DNA of 23,460 nt from JAGPKI01 sp052034135. Lineage in GTDB: Bacteria > Caldisericota > Caldisericia > UBA6126 > JAGPKI01. Below the pieces are notes generated by a model that was given only the letters and a program-made list of their open reading frames with translations, ran no database searches and was not told the origin of the DNA. Each line of letters begins with the position of its first letter. Position 1 is the stretch's first letter. Location of the stretch: assembly GCA_052034135.1 (NCBI GenBank), contig JBPOJC010000115.1, forward strand, positions 1 through 23,460. Direction: 5' to 3'. The position numbers and the translations under genes are program-made. This document shows, piece by piece, positions 17,086-23,460 of this stretch.

Positions 17086-17156
17086 GTCATTCCCGCGATT
17101 ATTCTTGTCATTCCCGCGATTATTCTTGTCATTCAGAGCGAAAGCGGGAATCCAGA
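17086..17156 (+). repeat. family B repeat B1 with duplicated 21-base half
   Basis: A 21-base unit beginning GTCATTCCCGCGATTATTC occurs twice in exact tandem (17086-17106 and 17107-17127). A third, shortened start GTCATTC (17128-17134) follows, leading into GCGAAAGCGGGAATCCAGA. ATTCCCGC (17110-17117) pairs perfectly with GCGGGAAT (17144-17151). The second copy therefore forms the 5' arm of a hairpin, and the first looks like a slippage duplicate. Confidence 0.65.
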
Positions 17157-17186
17157 GAGTTTTAAAAGTATGTTTAGAAATAAGGT

Positions 17187-17219
17187 CTGGATTCCCTGAT
17201 AAATACGTTTGAGGATGAT
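17187..17219 (-). repeat. family B repeat B2 (degenerate)
   Basis: CTGGATTCCCTGATAAAT followed by GTT and GAGGATGAT is a decayed copy of B3 in the same orientation. It shares CTGGAT, CCC, GATAAAT and GGATGA, but the arms no longer pair fully. Confidence 0.5.
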
Positions 17220-17227
17220 CCTACCCC

Positions 17228-17273
17228 GTCATCCTGAGGGAGCGTATCTTTATTTTGCTCCCGAAGGATCTCC
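17228..17273 (+). repeat. family A repeat A2 (hairpin)
   Basis: ATCCT (17231-17235) pairs with AGGAT (17265-17269), and GGGAGC (17238-17243) pairs with GCTCCC (17257-17262). Between the two stems, GA faces GA (17236-17237 and 17263-17264), a tandem G-A mismatch. The loop is 13 bases, T-rich. The outer ends are GTC and CTCC. Confidence 0.65.
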
Positions 17274-17356
17274 TCTTCTTACCCTCGTGCGAAATAAACC
17301 CAAGCATGAATAAAAAAAGAAAACACACAGTAATGTCTGTTCTACAAGAAGAAATT

Positions 17357-17388
17357 CTGGATCCCCGATAAATGAGTTCGGGGATGAC
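17357..17388 (-). repeat. family B repeat B3 (hairpin)
   Basis: ATCCCCGA (17361-17368) and TCGGGGAT (17378-17385) form a perfect eight-base inverted repeat with a nine-base loop. CTGG precedes it and GAC follows. Read on the - strand it has the same end order as B1 (GTCAT...ATCCAG), with a different but still paired stem. Confidence 0.65.
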
Positions 17389-17399
17389 GGAAAAAATGA

Positions 17400-17445
17400 G
17401 GAGATTCCTCATGACGTGTGCAAAAAGATGCACTTCGGAATGACA
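17400..17445 (-). repeat. family A repeat A3 with inner hairpins
   Basis: Read on the - strand it begins TGTCATTCCGAAG and ends GAGGAATCTCC. The outer arms ATTCC/GGAAT pair, again with GA facing GA. An inner hairpin GTGCA (17418-17422) / TGCAC (17429-17433) has a six-base loop. A separate perfect palindrome ATGAGGA-GAT-TCCTCAT (17396-17412) overlaps its right end on that strand. Confidence 0.55.
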
Positions 17446-17456
17446 CCCCCTCGCCC

Positions 17457-17497
17457 GTCACCCTGAGGAGCGTATCTAAAAGCGACGAAGGGTCTCC
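17457..17497 (+). repeat. family A repeat A4 (hairpin)
   Basis: ACCCT (17460-17464) pairs with AGGGT (17489-17493). Moving inward, GA faces GA, then G17467-C17486, then GA faces GA again, then GC pairs with GC around a loop that starts GTATCT. GTC and CTCC flank it. This copy has two tandem G-A mismatch steps. It shares AGCGTATCT at the loop with A2. Confidence 0.6.
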
Positions 17498-17516
17498 TTC
17501 TTGATGCGTAAAATGA

Positions 17517-17545
17517 GGAGATTCTTTGCTAATGCTCAGAATGGC
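17517..17545 (-). repeat. family A repeat A5
   Basis: On the - strand it reads GCCATTCTGAGC...AAAGAATCTCC. The outer arms ATTCT (17521-17525) and AGAAT (17538-17542) pair. The inner part is short (GC...GC). It shares ATGAGGAGATTC with A3. Confidence 0.5.
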
Positions 17546-17624
17546 ATGGAGTAAAGATGCAGAGTTTTTTAACTTAAGATAACAATTATTTTTCATAAAA
17601 ATTTTATATGAATTAGCTAAATTA

Positions 17625-17644
17625 TTTTAAGTTTTTACTTAAAA
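17625..17644. promoter_or_regulatory. perfect palindrome at the opp promoter (operator candidate)
   Basis: TTTTAAGT (17625-17632) and ACTTAAAA (17637-17644) form a perfect eight-base inverted repeat with a TTTT spacer. It ends four bases before the -10 box at 17648. It covers the place where the -35 box should be, which suggests a repressor or activator site, but no cognate regulator is in the window. Confidence 0.45.
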
Positions 17645-17653
17645 ATGTATAAT
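17625..17653 (+). promoter_or_regulatory. promoter for oppABCDF
   Basis: A perfect -10 box TATAAT lies at 17648-17653. The -35 position at 17-base spacing is TTTTAA (17625-17630), only three of six consensus bases, so the promoter may need an activator. Transcription would start near 17660, giving a leader of about 34 bases with AGGAGGAA (17683-17690) before the oppA start codon. Confidence 0.5.
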
Positions 17654-17693
17654 TTACTGAAAAGCTTTTTCATTCTTTTAATAGGAGGAAAAG

Positions 17694-19322
17694 ATGTGGA
17701 ATTTTAAAAGGGTTCTTCTAAGTGTATTAATTATTTCTTCTTTATTATTAACAAGTTGCGCCAAACAGAGCACAACACCACAGGGAGCAACCGGCAAAAT
17801 TACATATAACATTGGTGCTGAACCACAATATCTTGATCCTGGAAAAGCAACGGGTATCCCTGAATTTACCGTTATATTAAATCTCTTTGATGGTCTTGTG
17901 AGATATGATTTAAAAGGTGAGATCAAACCATCAGTTGCTGAGCGATGGGATATTAGCAATGATCTGCTGACTTATACATTCTATTTAAGAAAAGATACCA
18001 AATGGTCTAACGGTGATCCTGTTACTGCCCATGATTTTGAGTATTCCTGGAAAAGAGCATTGAGCCCAGCTTTAGCATCGGAATATGCTTATCAATTATG
18101 GTATCTTAAAAATGGCGAGGCTTACAATTCTGGAAAAATAACAGATCCAGAAGAAGTAGGCGTTAAAGCAACCGATGATTATACTCTTAAAGTAGAGCTT
18201 GAATCTCCCACACCATACTTTCTATCTTTACTCACTTTTACAACATATTTGCCAGTCTGCAAAAATGTAGTAGAAAAGAATCCTGATTGGGCAAAATCAA
18301 CAACTGATTATGTAAGCAATGGTCCATTTAAAATGAAAGATTGGGTTCACAAAGATAAAATAATAGTCGAGAAAAATCCTAACTATTGGGATGCAAATGT
18401 TGTAAAATTAGGGGAAATTACATTTACAATGGTAGAAAGTGGAACAACAGAACTTGCAATGTTTGAGAGCGGTCAGCTTGATTTTGCAACTAATCCTCCT
18501 CCAGTCGAATTTGATAGACTAAAGAAAGAGGGCAAATTAACAATCGAACCTTATATAGGCACATATTATTACCTATTTAACACAACTAAAGCACCTTTTA
18601 ATGATAAAAGAGTAAGAAAAGCTCTTACATTTGCCATAGATAGAAAGTCTATTGTGGAAAACATCACTAAAGGAGAGCAGAAAATAGCTCTTGCTTATGT
18701 ACCGTATGGCATGCAGGATGCAACATCAGATAAAGATTTTAGAGTTGTGGGAGGGGATTTCTTTATTGATAATAACGTAGAGGAAGCTAAAGCTTTACTT
18801 AGTGATGCAGGGTACCCAAATGGAAAAGGTTTTCCTAAGTTTCAATTACTTTATAACACTTCCGAAGTTCACAAAAGTATAGCTGAAGCAATACAGCAGA
18901 TGTGGAAAGAAAATCTTGGAATTGATTGCGGACTTGTAAATCAGGAATGGAAAGTATATTTAGATAATAGAAGTAAACTCCAATATGATGTTGCCCGTGC
19001 GGGATGGATTGGAGACTATCCTGACCCAACAACTTTTCTTGATATGTTTGTCAGTACCAGCGGGAACAATGACACAGGATGGAAAAATCCTCAATATGAT
19101 TATTTAATTGCTAAAGCAAAAAATGAAAAAGACAACTGGCTTAGAATGACATTACTTCACCAGGCTGAGGAACTATTAATGGATGAATTGCCTATTTTAC
19201 CGGTTTACTTCTATACAAGACCACTTATGATAAAGCCCTGGCTTAAAGATTATATTTCTTCACTTTTAGGGTATACCGATTTTAAGTGGGCATATGTAGA
19301 AGAAAGCTTAAAAACAAAATAG
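17694..19322 (+). CDS. oppA: peptide ABC transporter substrate-binding lipoprotein
   Basis: A 542-residue SBP_bac_5 family receptor that binds oligo- or dipeptides outside the membrane and delivers them to OppBC. The N terminus is a lipoprotein signal: positively charged NFKR, a hydrophobic core, then LLTSC with the lipidated cysteine C22. The mature start GKITYNIGAEPQYLDPGKAT and the segment LTYTFYLRKDTKWSNGDPVTAHDFEYSWKRALSP are family hallmarks. RKALTFAIDRKSIV and RAGWIGDYPDPTTFLDMF follow in the usual places. Other ligands such as nickel or sugars occur in this family, but the peptide-type layout and the neighbouring permeases and ATPases favour peptides. AGGAGGAA at 17683-17690 is a strong ribosome binding site, in keeping with high expression of the receptor. 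Confidence 0.94.
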   Translation: MWNFKRVLLSVLIISSLLLTSCAKQSTTPQGATGKITYNIGAEPQYLDPGKATGIPEFTVILNLFDGLVRYDLKGEIKPSVAERWDISNDLLTYTFYLRKDTKWSNGDPVTAHDFEYSWKRALSPALASEYAYQLWYLKNGEAYNSGKITDPEEVGVKATDDYTLKVELESPTPYFLSLLTFTTYLPVCKNVVEKNPDWAKSTTDYVSNGPFKMKDWVHKDKIIVEKNPNYWDANVVKLGEITFTMVESGTTELAMFESGQLDFATNPPPVEFDRLKKEGKLTIEPYIGTYYYLFNTTKAPFNDKRVRKALTFAIDRKSIVENITKGEQKIALAYVPYGMQDATSDKDFRVVGGDFFIDNNVEEAKALLSDAGYPNGKGFPKFQLLYNTSEVHKSIAEAIQQMWKENLGIDCGLVNQEWKVYLDNRSKLQYDVARAGWIGDYPDPTTFLDMFVSTSGNNDTGWKNPQYDYLIAKAKNEKDNWLRMTLLHQAEELLMDELPILPVYFYTRPLMIKPWLKDYISSLLGYTDFKWAYVEESLKTK

Positions 19323-19344
19323 AGCTACGGCGAAATAGATTTAA

Positions 19345-19373
19345 TTGTCCAAAAATTGTTTATTTGCTATGAT
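19345..19373 (+). promoter_or_regulatory. internal promoter between oppA and oppB
   Basis: TTGTCC (19345-19350, four of six) and TATGAT (19368-19373, five of six) are 17 bases apart. TGC directly before the -10 box makes it an extended -10. This lies in the 84-base gap between oppA and oppB. It would give a 27-base leader for oppB and let the membrane genes be transcribed separately from the receptor. Confidence 0.5.
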
Positions 19374-19406
19374 TTTATTTTGTTTAGGATATCATAAGTA
19401 ACATAG

Positions 19407-20330
19407 ATGAGTAAGTTTGTTCTTCAAAGGTTCCTCTCTATGGTTATTGTAATATTCATTGTGGCAACTTTAACATTTATTCTTGCCCATGCTATTCCTG
19501 GAGGTCCTTTCACAAAAGAGAAAGCTTTGCCAGAAGAGGTTTTACGAAATATTGAAGCAAGATATAAGCTTGATCAACCACTTTATAAACAATACTTCTC
19601 ATTTATTGGTAATATGCTTAAATTTGATTTTGGTCCTTCTTTTAGGTATGAAGCATTATCTGTAAACGATATAATAAGATTAGGGTTTCCAATATCTTCT
19701 CTTCTTGGATTCATTGCAGTTCTTCTTGCTTTAGGCTTGGGGCTACTTGCAGGGTCTATTTCTGCACTTCACCAAAATATGTGGCAGGATAACCTTGTAA
19801 TGGTTTTATCTCTCATAGGAGTATCAATTCCAAGTTTTATTCTTGCAACTTTTCTTATGTACTTTCTCGGGTTACGTTTAGGGCTTTTCCCTGTTGCTGG
19901 GTGGGGGACATTTATGCAACTTATTCTACCAAGTATAACTCTTGCTGCTTATCCAATGGCTTTTATTGCAAGAATAATGCGGTCAAGTATGCTTGAAGTT
20001 TTAAGACAGGACTATATAAAAGTTGCTTATGCAAAAGGATTGACAAGCAGTAGAGTGATAATCAAGCATGCAATAAAAAATGCGATTTTACCAGTTATAA
20101 CATATTTAGGTCCTTTAATTGCTTCCATTTTTACTGGTAGCTTTGTTGTTGAACAGATTTTTGCTATTCCTGGCTTGGGAAGATATTTTGTAACCAGTAT
20201 ATATGATAGGGATTATACTGTTATCCTCGGCGTAACTATTTTTTATTGTATTTTACTTGTCTTTTTAAATTTTATAGTTGATATTCTTTACTCTTATATA
20301 GATCCTAGAATAAGGGTGTTTAAGCAATGA
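19407..20330 (+). CDS. oppB: oligopeptide ABC transporter permease (OppB type)
   Basis: A 307-residue inner-membrane permease with six hydrophobic segments, the first at 10-30 (FLSMVIVIFIVATLTFILAH). The N-terminal part fits the OppB_TM_N domain, ending in LDQPLYKQYFSFIGNMLKFDFGPSF. The EAA loop that docks on the ATPases is EVLRQDYIKVAYAKGLTSSR near 196-215, followed by NAILPVITYLG. The final VDILYSYIDPRIR is typical. The ATG at 19407 fits homologues, though the preceding bases carry no good ribosome binding site; AGGA at 19386-19389 is too far away. It overlaps oppC by four bases (ATGA). Confidence 0.94.
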   Translation: MSKFVLQRFLSMVIVIFIVATLTFILAHAIPGGPFTKEKALPEEVLRNIEARYKLDQPLYKQYFSFIGNMLKFDFGPSFRYEALSVNDIIRLGFPISSLLGFIAVLLALGLGLLAGSISALHQNMWQDNLVMVLSLIGVSIPSFILATFLMYFLGLRLGLFPVAGWGTFMQLILPSITLAAYPMAFIARIMRSSMLEVLRQDYIKVAYAKGLTSSRVIIKHAIKNAILPVITYLGPLIASIFTGSFVVEQIFAIPGLGRYFVTSIYDRDYTVILGVTIFYCILLVFLNFIVDILYSYIDPRIRVFKQ

Positions 20331-21244
20331 TAGAAAAAATTGATCCAGAACTATTTAAGCCTTTGGATAAATTGGAGGTCTCTACAGTTATAGCAAGACC
20401 TCCTCTAAGTTATTGGCAGGATGCGTGGATTAGATTTAGAAAAAATAAATTAGCTATTGCTGGACTGATAATAATTGTTTTTATAATTCTTTTTTCATTT
20501 ATTGGACCTTTTTTCACAAAGTTCAGCTACTACGATACTGAGCTTTATAATACTTATAAATCTCCAACATTAGAACACCCTTTTGGAACAGATGAACTTG
20601 GAAGAGATGTACTTGTGAGAGTAATGTATGGTGGAAGGATTTCTCTTGCTGTAGGCTTTGTTGCAAGTTTTGTAAATCTATTAATCGGTGTAATTTATGG
20701 TGGAATATCTGGTTATGTTGGTGGCAGACTGGATGATGTATTGATGCGTATAGTAGATATATTATTTAGCATTCCAGTTTTATTAATTGTAATACTTCTT
20801 ATGGTTGTTTTAGGTCCAGGACTAATAAATATTTTTATAGCTTTAGGGCTTAGCTATTGGACAAGTATGGCGAGAATTGTAAGGGGGCAAATTCTTTCAC
20901 TAAAAGAGCAAGAATTCACTCTTGCCGCAAGAATGTTAGGTGCAACAAGATCTCAAATACTCTTTAGGCACCTTATACCTAACACAATTGGCCCAATAAT
21001 TGTAACCTCGACATTTCAGATACCAAATGCTATATTTTTTGAATCTTTTTTAAGCTTTATAGGTCTGGGTGTATCAGCTCCAATGGCTTCATGGGGAGTA
21101 TTGGCATCTGATGGCATAAGAGCTATAAGGGCTTATCCATACCTTATTTTCTTCCCTGCAATTTTTATATGTATAACTATGCTATCTTTTAACTTTGTTG
21201 GTGATGGGTTGAGAGACGCATTTGACCCAAGACTGAGAAGGTAG
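20327..21244 (+). CDS. oppC: oligopeptide ABC transporter permease (OppC type)
   Basis: A 305-residue partner permease. A cytoplasmic N-terminal tail with SYWQDAWIRFRKNKLAIAGL leads into the first membrane helix, the OppC_N domain pattern. EHPFGTDELGRDVLVRVMYG is the strongly conserved segment at the first periplasmic-to-membrane junction. The EAA loop is EQEFTLAARMLGATRSQI near 194-211, followed by HLIPNTIGPIIV. It ends NFVGDGLRDAFDPRLRR, a family hallmark. Its start overlaps the oppB stop by four bases, so both permeases are probably made in equal amounts. Confidence 0.95.
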   Translation: MIEKIDPELFKPLDKLEVSTVIARPPLSYWQDAWIRFRKNKLAIAGLIIIVFIILFSFIGPFFTKFSYYDTELYNTYKSPTLEHPFGTDELGRDVLVRVMYGGRISLAVGFVASFVNLLIGVIYGGISGYVGGRLDDVLMRIVDILFSIPVLLIVILLMVVLGPGLINIFIALGLSYWTSMARIVRGQILSLKEQEFTLAARMLGATRSQILFRHLIPNTIGPIIVTSTFQIPNAIFFESFLSFIGLGVSAPMASWGVLASDGIRAIRAYPYLIFFPAIFICITMLSFNFVGDGLRDAFDPRLRR

Positions 21245-21256
21245 GTATTTCTAAAC

Positions 21257-22246
21257 TTGAACGAATTACTTAAAGTAACGAATTTAAAAACATACTTTTA
21301 CACACTTGCCGGAACGGTTCAGGCTGTTAGAGGGATTGATTTCAGCTTAAATAAAGGTGAAGCATTAGGAATTGTTGGTGAATCAGGTTGTGGTAAGACT
21401 GTGACTGGTTTATCTATTATGCGACTCATTAGCTTTCCACCAGGTAAAATAGTAGATGGACGGATTGAATTTAATAATACAAATATCCTTAATCTAAACG
21501 AGAAAGAAATTACAACAATTCGAGGAGATAAGATTTCAATGATTTTTCAGGATCCAATGTCTTCGCTTAATCCAGTTTTAACAATTGGTGATCAAATGAT
21601 GGAGCCTTTGATTGTTCATAAGAACTACAGTACTTCTAAAGCATGGAATAGAGCACTCGAGCTTTTAGACCTTGTTAAAATTAAAGGTGGAAGTAACATG
21701 CTTCGAAGATATCCGCACGAATTTTCCGGCGGAATGCGACAGAGAGTAATGATAGCAATGGCTTTATCGTGTGTTCCTCAAATAATAATAGCTGATGAAC
21801 CTACAACTTCTCTTGATGTAACAGTGCAGGCTCAAATATTAGAGCTACTCAAAGATATAAGAGGTAAAATTGAGACATCTATAATTTTAATAACTCATAA
21901 TCTTGCTGTGGTTGCAGGCTTGTGTGATAGAGTATTGGTATTTTATGCGGGGAAAATTGTTGAAGAAGCTTTTATTGATGACCTTTATAGTTCTCCACTC
22001 CATCCATATACAGTTGGACTATTAAAAGCTGTTCCAAGGCTTAATATTAGTTCAGAGGAAAAACTAAAAACCATTCCAGGGTTACCACCTGATCTTATTT
22101 CTCCTCCCAATGGTTGCTCGTTCCATCCAAGATGTGAATATGCGATGAAGATTTGTGCAAGAGAAGAGCCTCCTTTCTTTAATTTTAATAATTCAAGACG
22201 TACAGCATGCTGGTTATATTATGGAAAAAGAGATCTTAACAGTTAA
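21257..22246 (+). CDS. oppD: oligopeptide ABC transporter ATP-binding protein (OppD type)
   Basis: A 329-residue ATPase that powers peptide import with OppF. Walker A is GESGCGKT (41-48), the Q-loop is FQDPMSSLNP, the ABC signature is SGGMRQR (157-163), and Walker B is IIIADE (176-181) with E181. The H-loop histidine is H214 in LITHN. The C-terminal extension GCSFHPRCEYAMKIC...ACWLY has the four cysteines common to OppD/DppD and OppF/DppF proteins, where an iron-sulfur cluster has been reported for some members. The start is a TTG at 21257, the only reasonable one, with AGGT at 21243-21246 ten bases before it. It overlaps the next gene by 26 bases. Confidence 0.95.
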   Translation: MNELLKVTNLKTYFYTLAGTVQAVRGIDFSLNKGEALGIVGESGCGKTVTGLSIMRLISFPPGKIVDGRIEFNNTNILNLNEKEITTIRGDKISMIFQDPMSSLNPVLTIGDQMMEPLIVHKNYSTSKAWNRALELLDLVKIKGGSNMLRRYPHEFSGGMRQRVMIAMALSCVPQIIIADEPTTSLDVTVQAQILELLKDIRGKIETSIILITHNLAVVAGLCDRVLVFYAGKIVEEAFIDDLYSSPLHPYTVGLLKAVPRLNISSEEKLKTIPGLPPDLISPPNGCSFHPRCEYAMKICAREEPPFFNFNNSRRTACWLYYGKRDLNS

Positions 22247-23198
22247 GAACCTAAAAAAATATTTTTACTTTTATTCAGGCTCATTCTTTAAGAAAAAAAA
22301 GATTGCCATAAAAGCAGTTGATAGTGTAAATTTTAGCATAAATAAAGGAGAAACTTTAGGTGTTGTTGGAGAAACTGGCTGCGGAAAAACAACACTTGGC
22401 AGAACCATAGTAAAGCTTTATGAACCAGATAATGGGGAAATAATACTAAAAGGAATAAATATAACAAAATTAAATGACTTAGAAATGAAACCAATAAGAA
22501 AAATAATTCAGATGATTTTTCAGGATCCATACCTTTCCCTTGATGCGAGAATGACAGCTGGAGAAATTATTGCGGAGCCAATGAAAATTCATAAACTTTA
22601 TGAAAATGAGAAAGAATTAAATGATAGAGTTAATGAATTATTAGGGCTTGTAGGCTTAAATGAGGAGCATAAAATCAGGTATCCGCATGAATTCTCAGGA
22701 GGTCAAAGGCAAAGAATAGGGATTGCAAGATCTCTCGCAGTTAATCCAGAAATCATTATTTGTGATGAACCAGTATCAGCTCTCGATGTATCAATTCAGG
22801 CTCAAATTATAAATCTCTTCGAGGATTTACAAGAAAAGTTTGGCTTAACATATATTTTCATCTCACATGATTTGTCTATGGTAAAGCATATTAGTACGAA
22901 AGTTGCAGTTATGTATCTTGGTAAAATTATCGAGCTTGCAGATAGCTTAGACCTTTATAAAAACCCGATTCACCCGTATACTAAAGCTTTAATTTCTGCT
23001 GTTCCCCTCCCTGATCCAAAATTAGAGAGAAAGAGGAAAAGAATAATTCTCCCTAAAGATATAGGAGAAGAGAGCAGTATATCAGCTGGTTGTAGATTTA
23101 TCGGAAGGTGCAATATAAGCAAAGAAATATGCAAAGAAACTGAACCACCGCTTATTGATAAGGGATGTTCTCATTTTGTAGCATGCCACCTTCTTTAA
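22221..23198 (+). CDS. oppF: oligopeptide ABC transporter ATP-binding protein (OppF type)
   Basis: A 325-residue second ATPase of the importer. Walker A is GETGCGKT (50-57), the Q-loop is FQDPYLSLDARMT, the ABC signature is SGGQRQR (159-165), and Walker B is IIICDE (178-183) with E183. The H-loop histidine is H216 in FISHD. The C terminus GCRFIGRCNISKEICKETEPP...ACHLL carries the four-cysteine pattern. The ATG at 22221 (MEKEILTVKNLKKYF) fits the family. An in-frame ATG at 22155 would add 22 residues unlike any OppF N terminus and lie deep inside oppD. No good ribosome binding site precedes 22221, so translation is probably coupled to oppD. Confidence 0.94.
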   Translation: MEKEILTVKNLKKYFYFYSGSFFKKKKIAIKAVDSVNFSINKGETLGVVGETGCGKTTLGRTIVKLYEPDNGEIILKGINITKLNDLEMKPIRKIIQMIFQDPYLSLDARMTAGEIIAEPMKIHKLYENEKELNDRVNELLGLVGLNEEHKIRYPHEFSGGQRQRIGIARSLAVNPEIIICDEPVSALDVSIQAQIINLFEDLQEKFGLTYIFISHDLSMVKHISTKVAVMYLGKIIELADSLDLYKNPIHPYTKALISAVPLPDPKLERKRKRIILPKDIGEESSISAGCRFIGRCNISKEICKETEPPLIDKGCSHFVACHLL

Positions 23199-23223
23199 CT
23201 TTAAATCTTTTCTCTTTATCTCA

Positions 23224-23237
23224 TGGCATTTCTGCCA
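23224..23237 (+). other. small hairpin downstream of oppF
   Basis: TGGCA and TGCCA form a perfect five-base stem with the loop TTTC, 25 bases after the oppF stop. No T-run follows, so it is at best a 3'-end stabilising or Rho-assisted structure. Confidence 0.3.
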
Positions 23238-23340
23238 CAACACAAGTATGAAAATAATATCTTTAATCCTTTTGTATGCTTCTTATATAAGTAAATAGTC
23301 TAAATTCAATCTTTTTACCAAATATAATTTTGGAGTTATT

Positions 23341-23356
23341 ATTTTCGGAGGAAAAT
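23341..23356 (+). promoter_or_regulatory. hairpin with a GGAG loop
   Basis: ATTTTC (23341-23346) and GAAAAT (23351-23356) pair perfectly and leave GGAG in the loop, part of a ribosome-binding-like CGGAGGA. No start codon with an open frame follows at a suitable distance, so this is either chance or part of the leader of a gene to the right. Confidence 0.25.
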
Positions 23357-23460
23357 TTTAAAAAGAGGCGATAAATCTTGCAAATTTAGATACCATAGCA
23401 TCTATAAGTAAAATTTTATATTTATATCAAATTATGTTATTATTTAAACAAAATGTTTAG

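Larger units (their letters stand above)
16948..17693. other. long intergenic region filled with hairpin repeats
   Basis: About 750 bases with no supportable gene. It looks more GC-rich than the flanking genes from about 16990 to 17550. It consists largely of two families of short imperfect inverted repeats in both orientations: family A (GTCAT/CAC-CCTGAG...GAAGG-TCTCC) and family B (GTCAT-YCCCG...CGGGR-ATCCAG). The last 130 bases are AT-rich and hold the opp promoter region. The repeats separate the ATPase run from the peptide transporter run. Confidence 0.7.
23199..23460. other. non-coding tail after oppF
   Basis: No gene is supported in these 262 bases. A TGGCA-TTTC-TGCCA hairpin (23224-23237) follows the oppF stop without a T-run. 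A second hairpin is at 23341-23356. The last 80 bases are almost all A and T and may belong to the promoter region of a gene beyond the window. Confidence 0.45.

Noticed and set aside
17086..17134. Possible CRISPR array
   Set aside because: The 21-base copies are directly adjacent with no spacers, only two are complete, and no cas gene is present.
17221..17596. Open frames of 70 and 84 codons on the - strand within the repeat region
   Set aside because: They run through hairpin repeats and overlap each other, and their translations resemble no protein family.
22155..22220. 22-residue N-terminal extension of OppF from the ATG at 22155
   Set aside because: The extra residues do not look like any ABC ATPase start and merely translate the end of oppD in another frame.

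Overview
The window is AT-rich bacterial DNA with densely packed genes, all supported ones on the + strand. It suggests a low-GC anaerobic, acetate-forming or peptide-fermenting bacterium. The signs are acetate kinase, a GatCAB amidotransferase for indirect Asn/Gln-tRNA synthesis, a bacterial PolX polymerase with a PHP domain, a V/A-type rotary ATPase in the order H-I-K-E-C-F-A-B-D, and an oligopeptide ABC importer. Phylum cannot be fixed from the sequence alone. A deep-branching thermophilic lineage (Caldisericota-, Dictyoglomota- or Thermotogota-like) or a Clostridia-like one would fit.

Layout. (1) 1-723: a GNAT acetyltransferase with its own good sigma70-type promoter and a leader hairpin. 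(2) 724-1040: an AT-rich gap with short repeats and a candidate promoter. (3) 1041-16947: fifteen co-directional genes that overlap or lie within 25 bases of each other: ackA, gatC, gatA, gatB, polX, an Orn/Lys/Arg decarboxylase, and the nine V-type ATPase genes. (4) 16948-17693: a gap of about 750 bases that looks more GC-rich than its surroundings. It holds at least eight copies of two families of short hairpin repeats in both orientations. (5) 17694-23198: a complete oligopeptide/dipeptide transporter (oppA lipoprotein, oppB, oppC, oppD, oppF). (6) 23199-23460: a non-coding tail with small hairpins.

How the genes fit together. The importer brings in peptides. Fermentation of the resulting amino acids would yield acyl phosphates, from which AckA makes ATP and acetate. 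The V-type complex interconverts ATP and an ion gradient. Its K subunit keeps the full ligand set of the Na+ site described for Enterococcus hirae NtpK, so Na+ coupling is predicted. GatCAB and PolX are housekeeping translation and DNA-repair functions carried in the same transcription unit.

The most unusual feature is the repeat mosaic at 16991-17545. The outer stems of several copies differ in sequence but stay paired, and in one family a 5'-GA-3'/5'-GA-3' double mismatch sits in the same place each time. This points to selection on a folded RNA or single-stranded DNA form. No CRISPR array, tRNA, rRNA, transposase or phage gene was seen.
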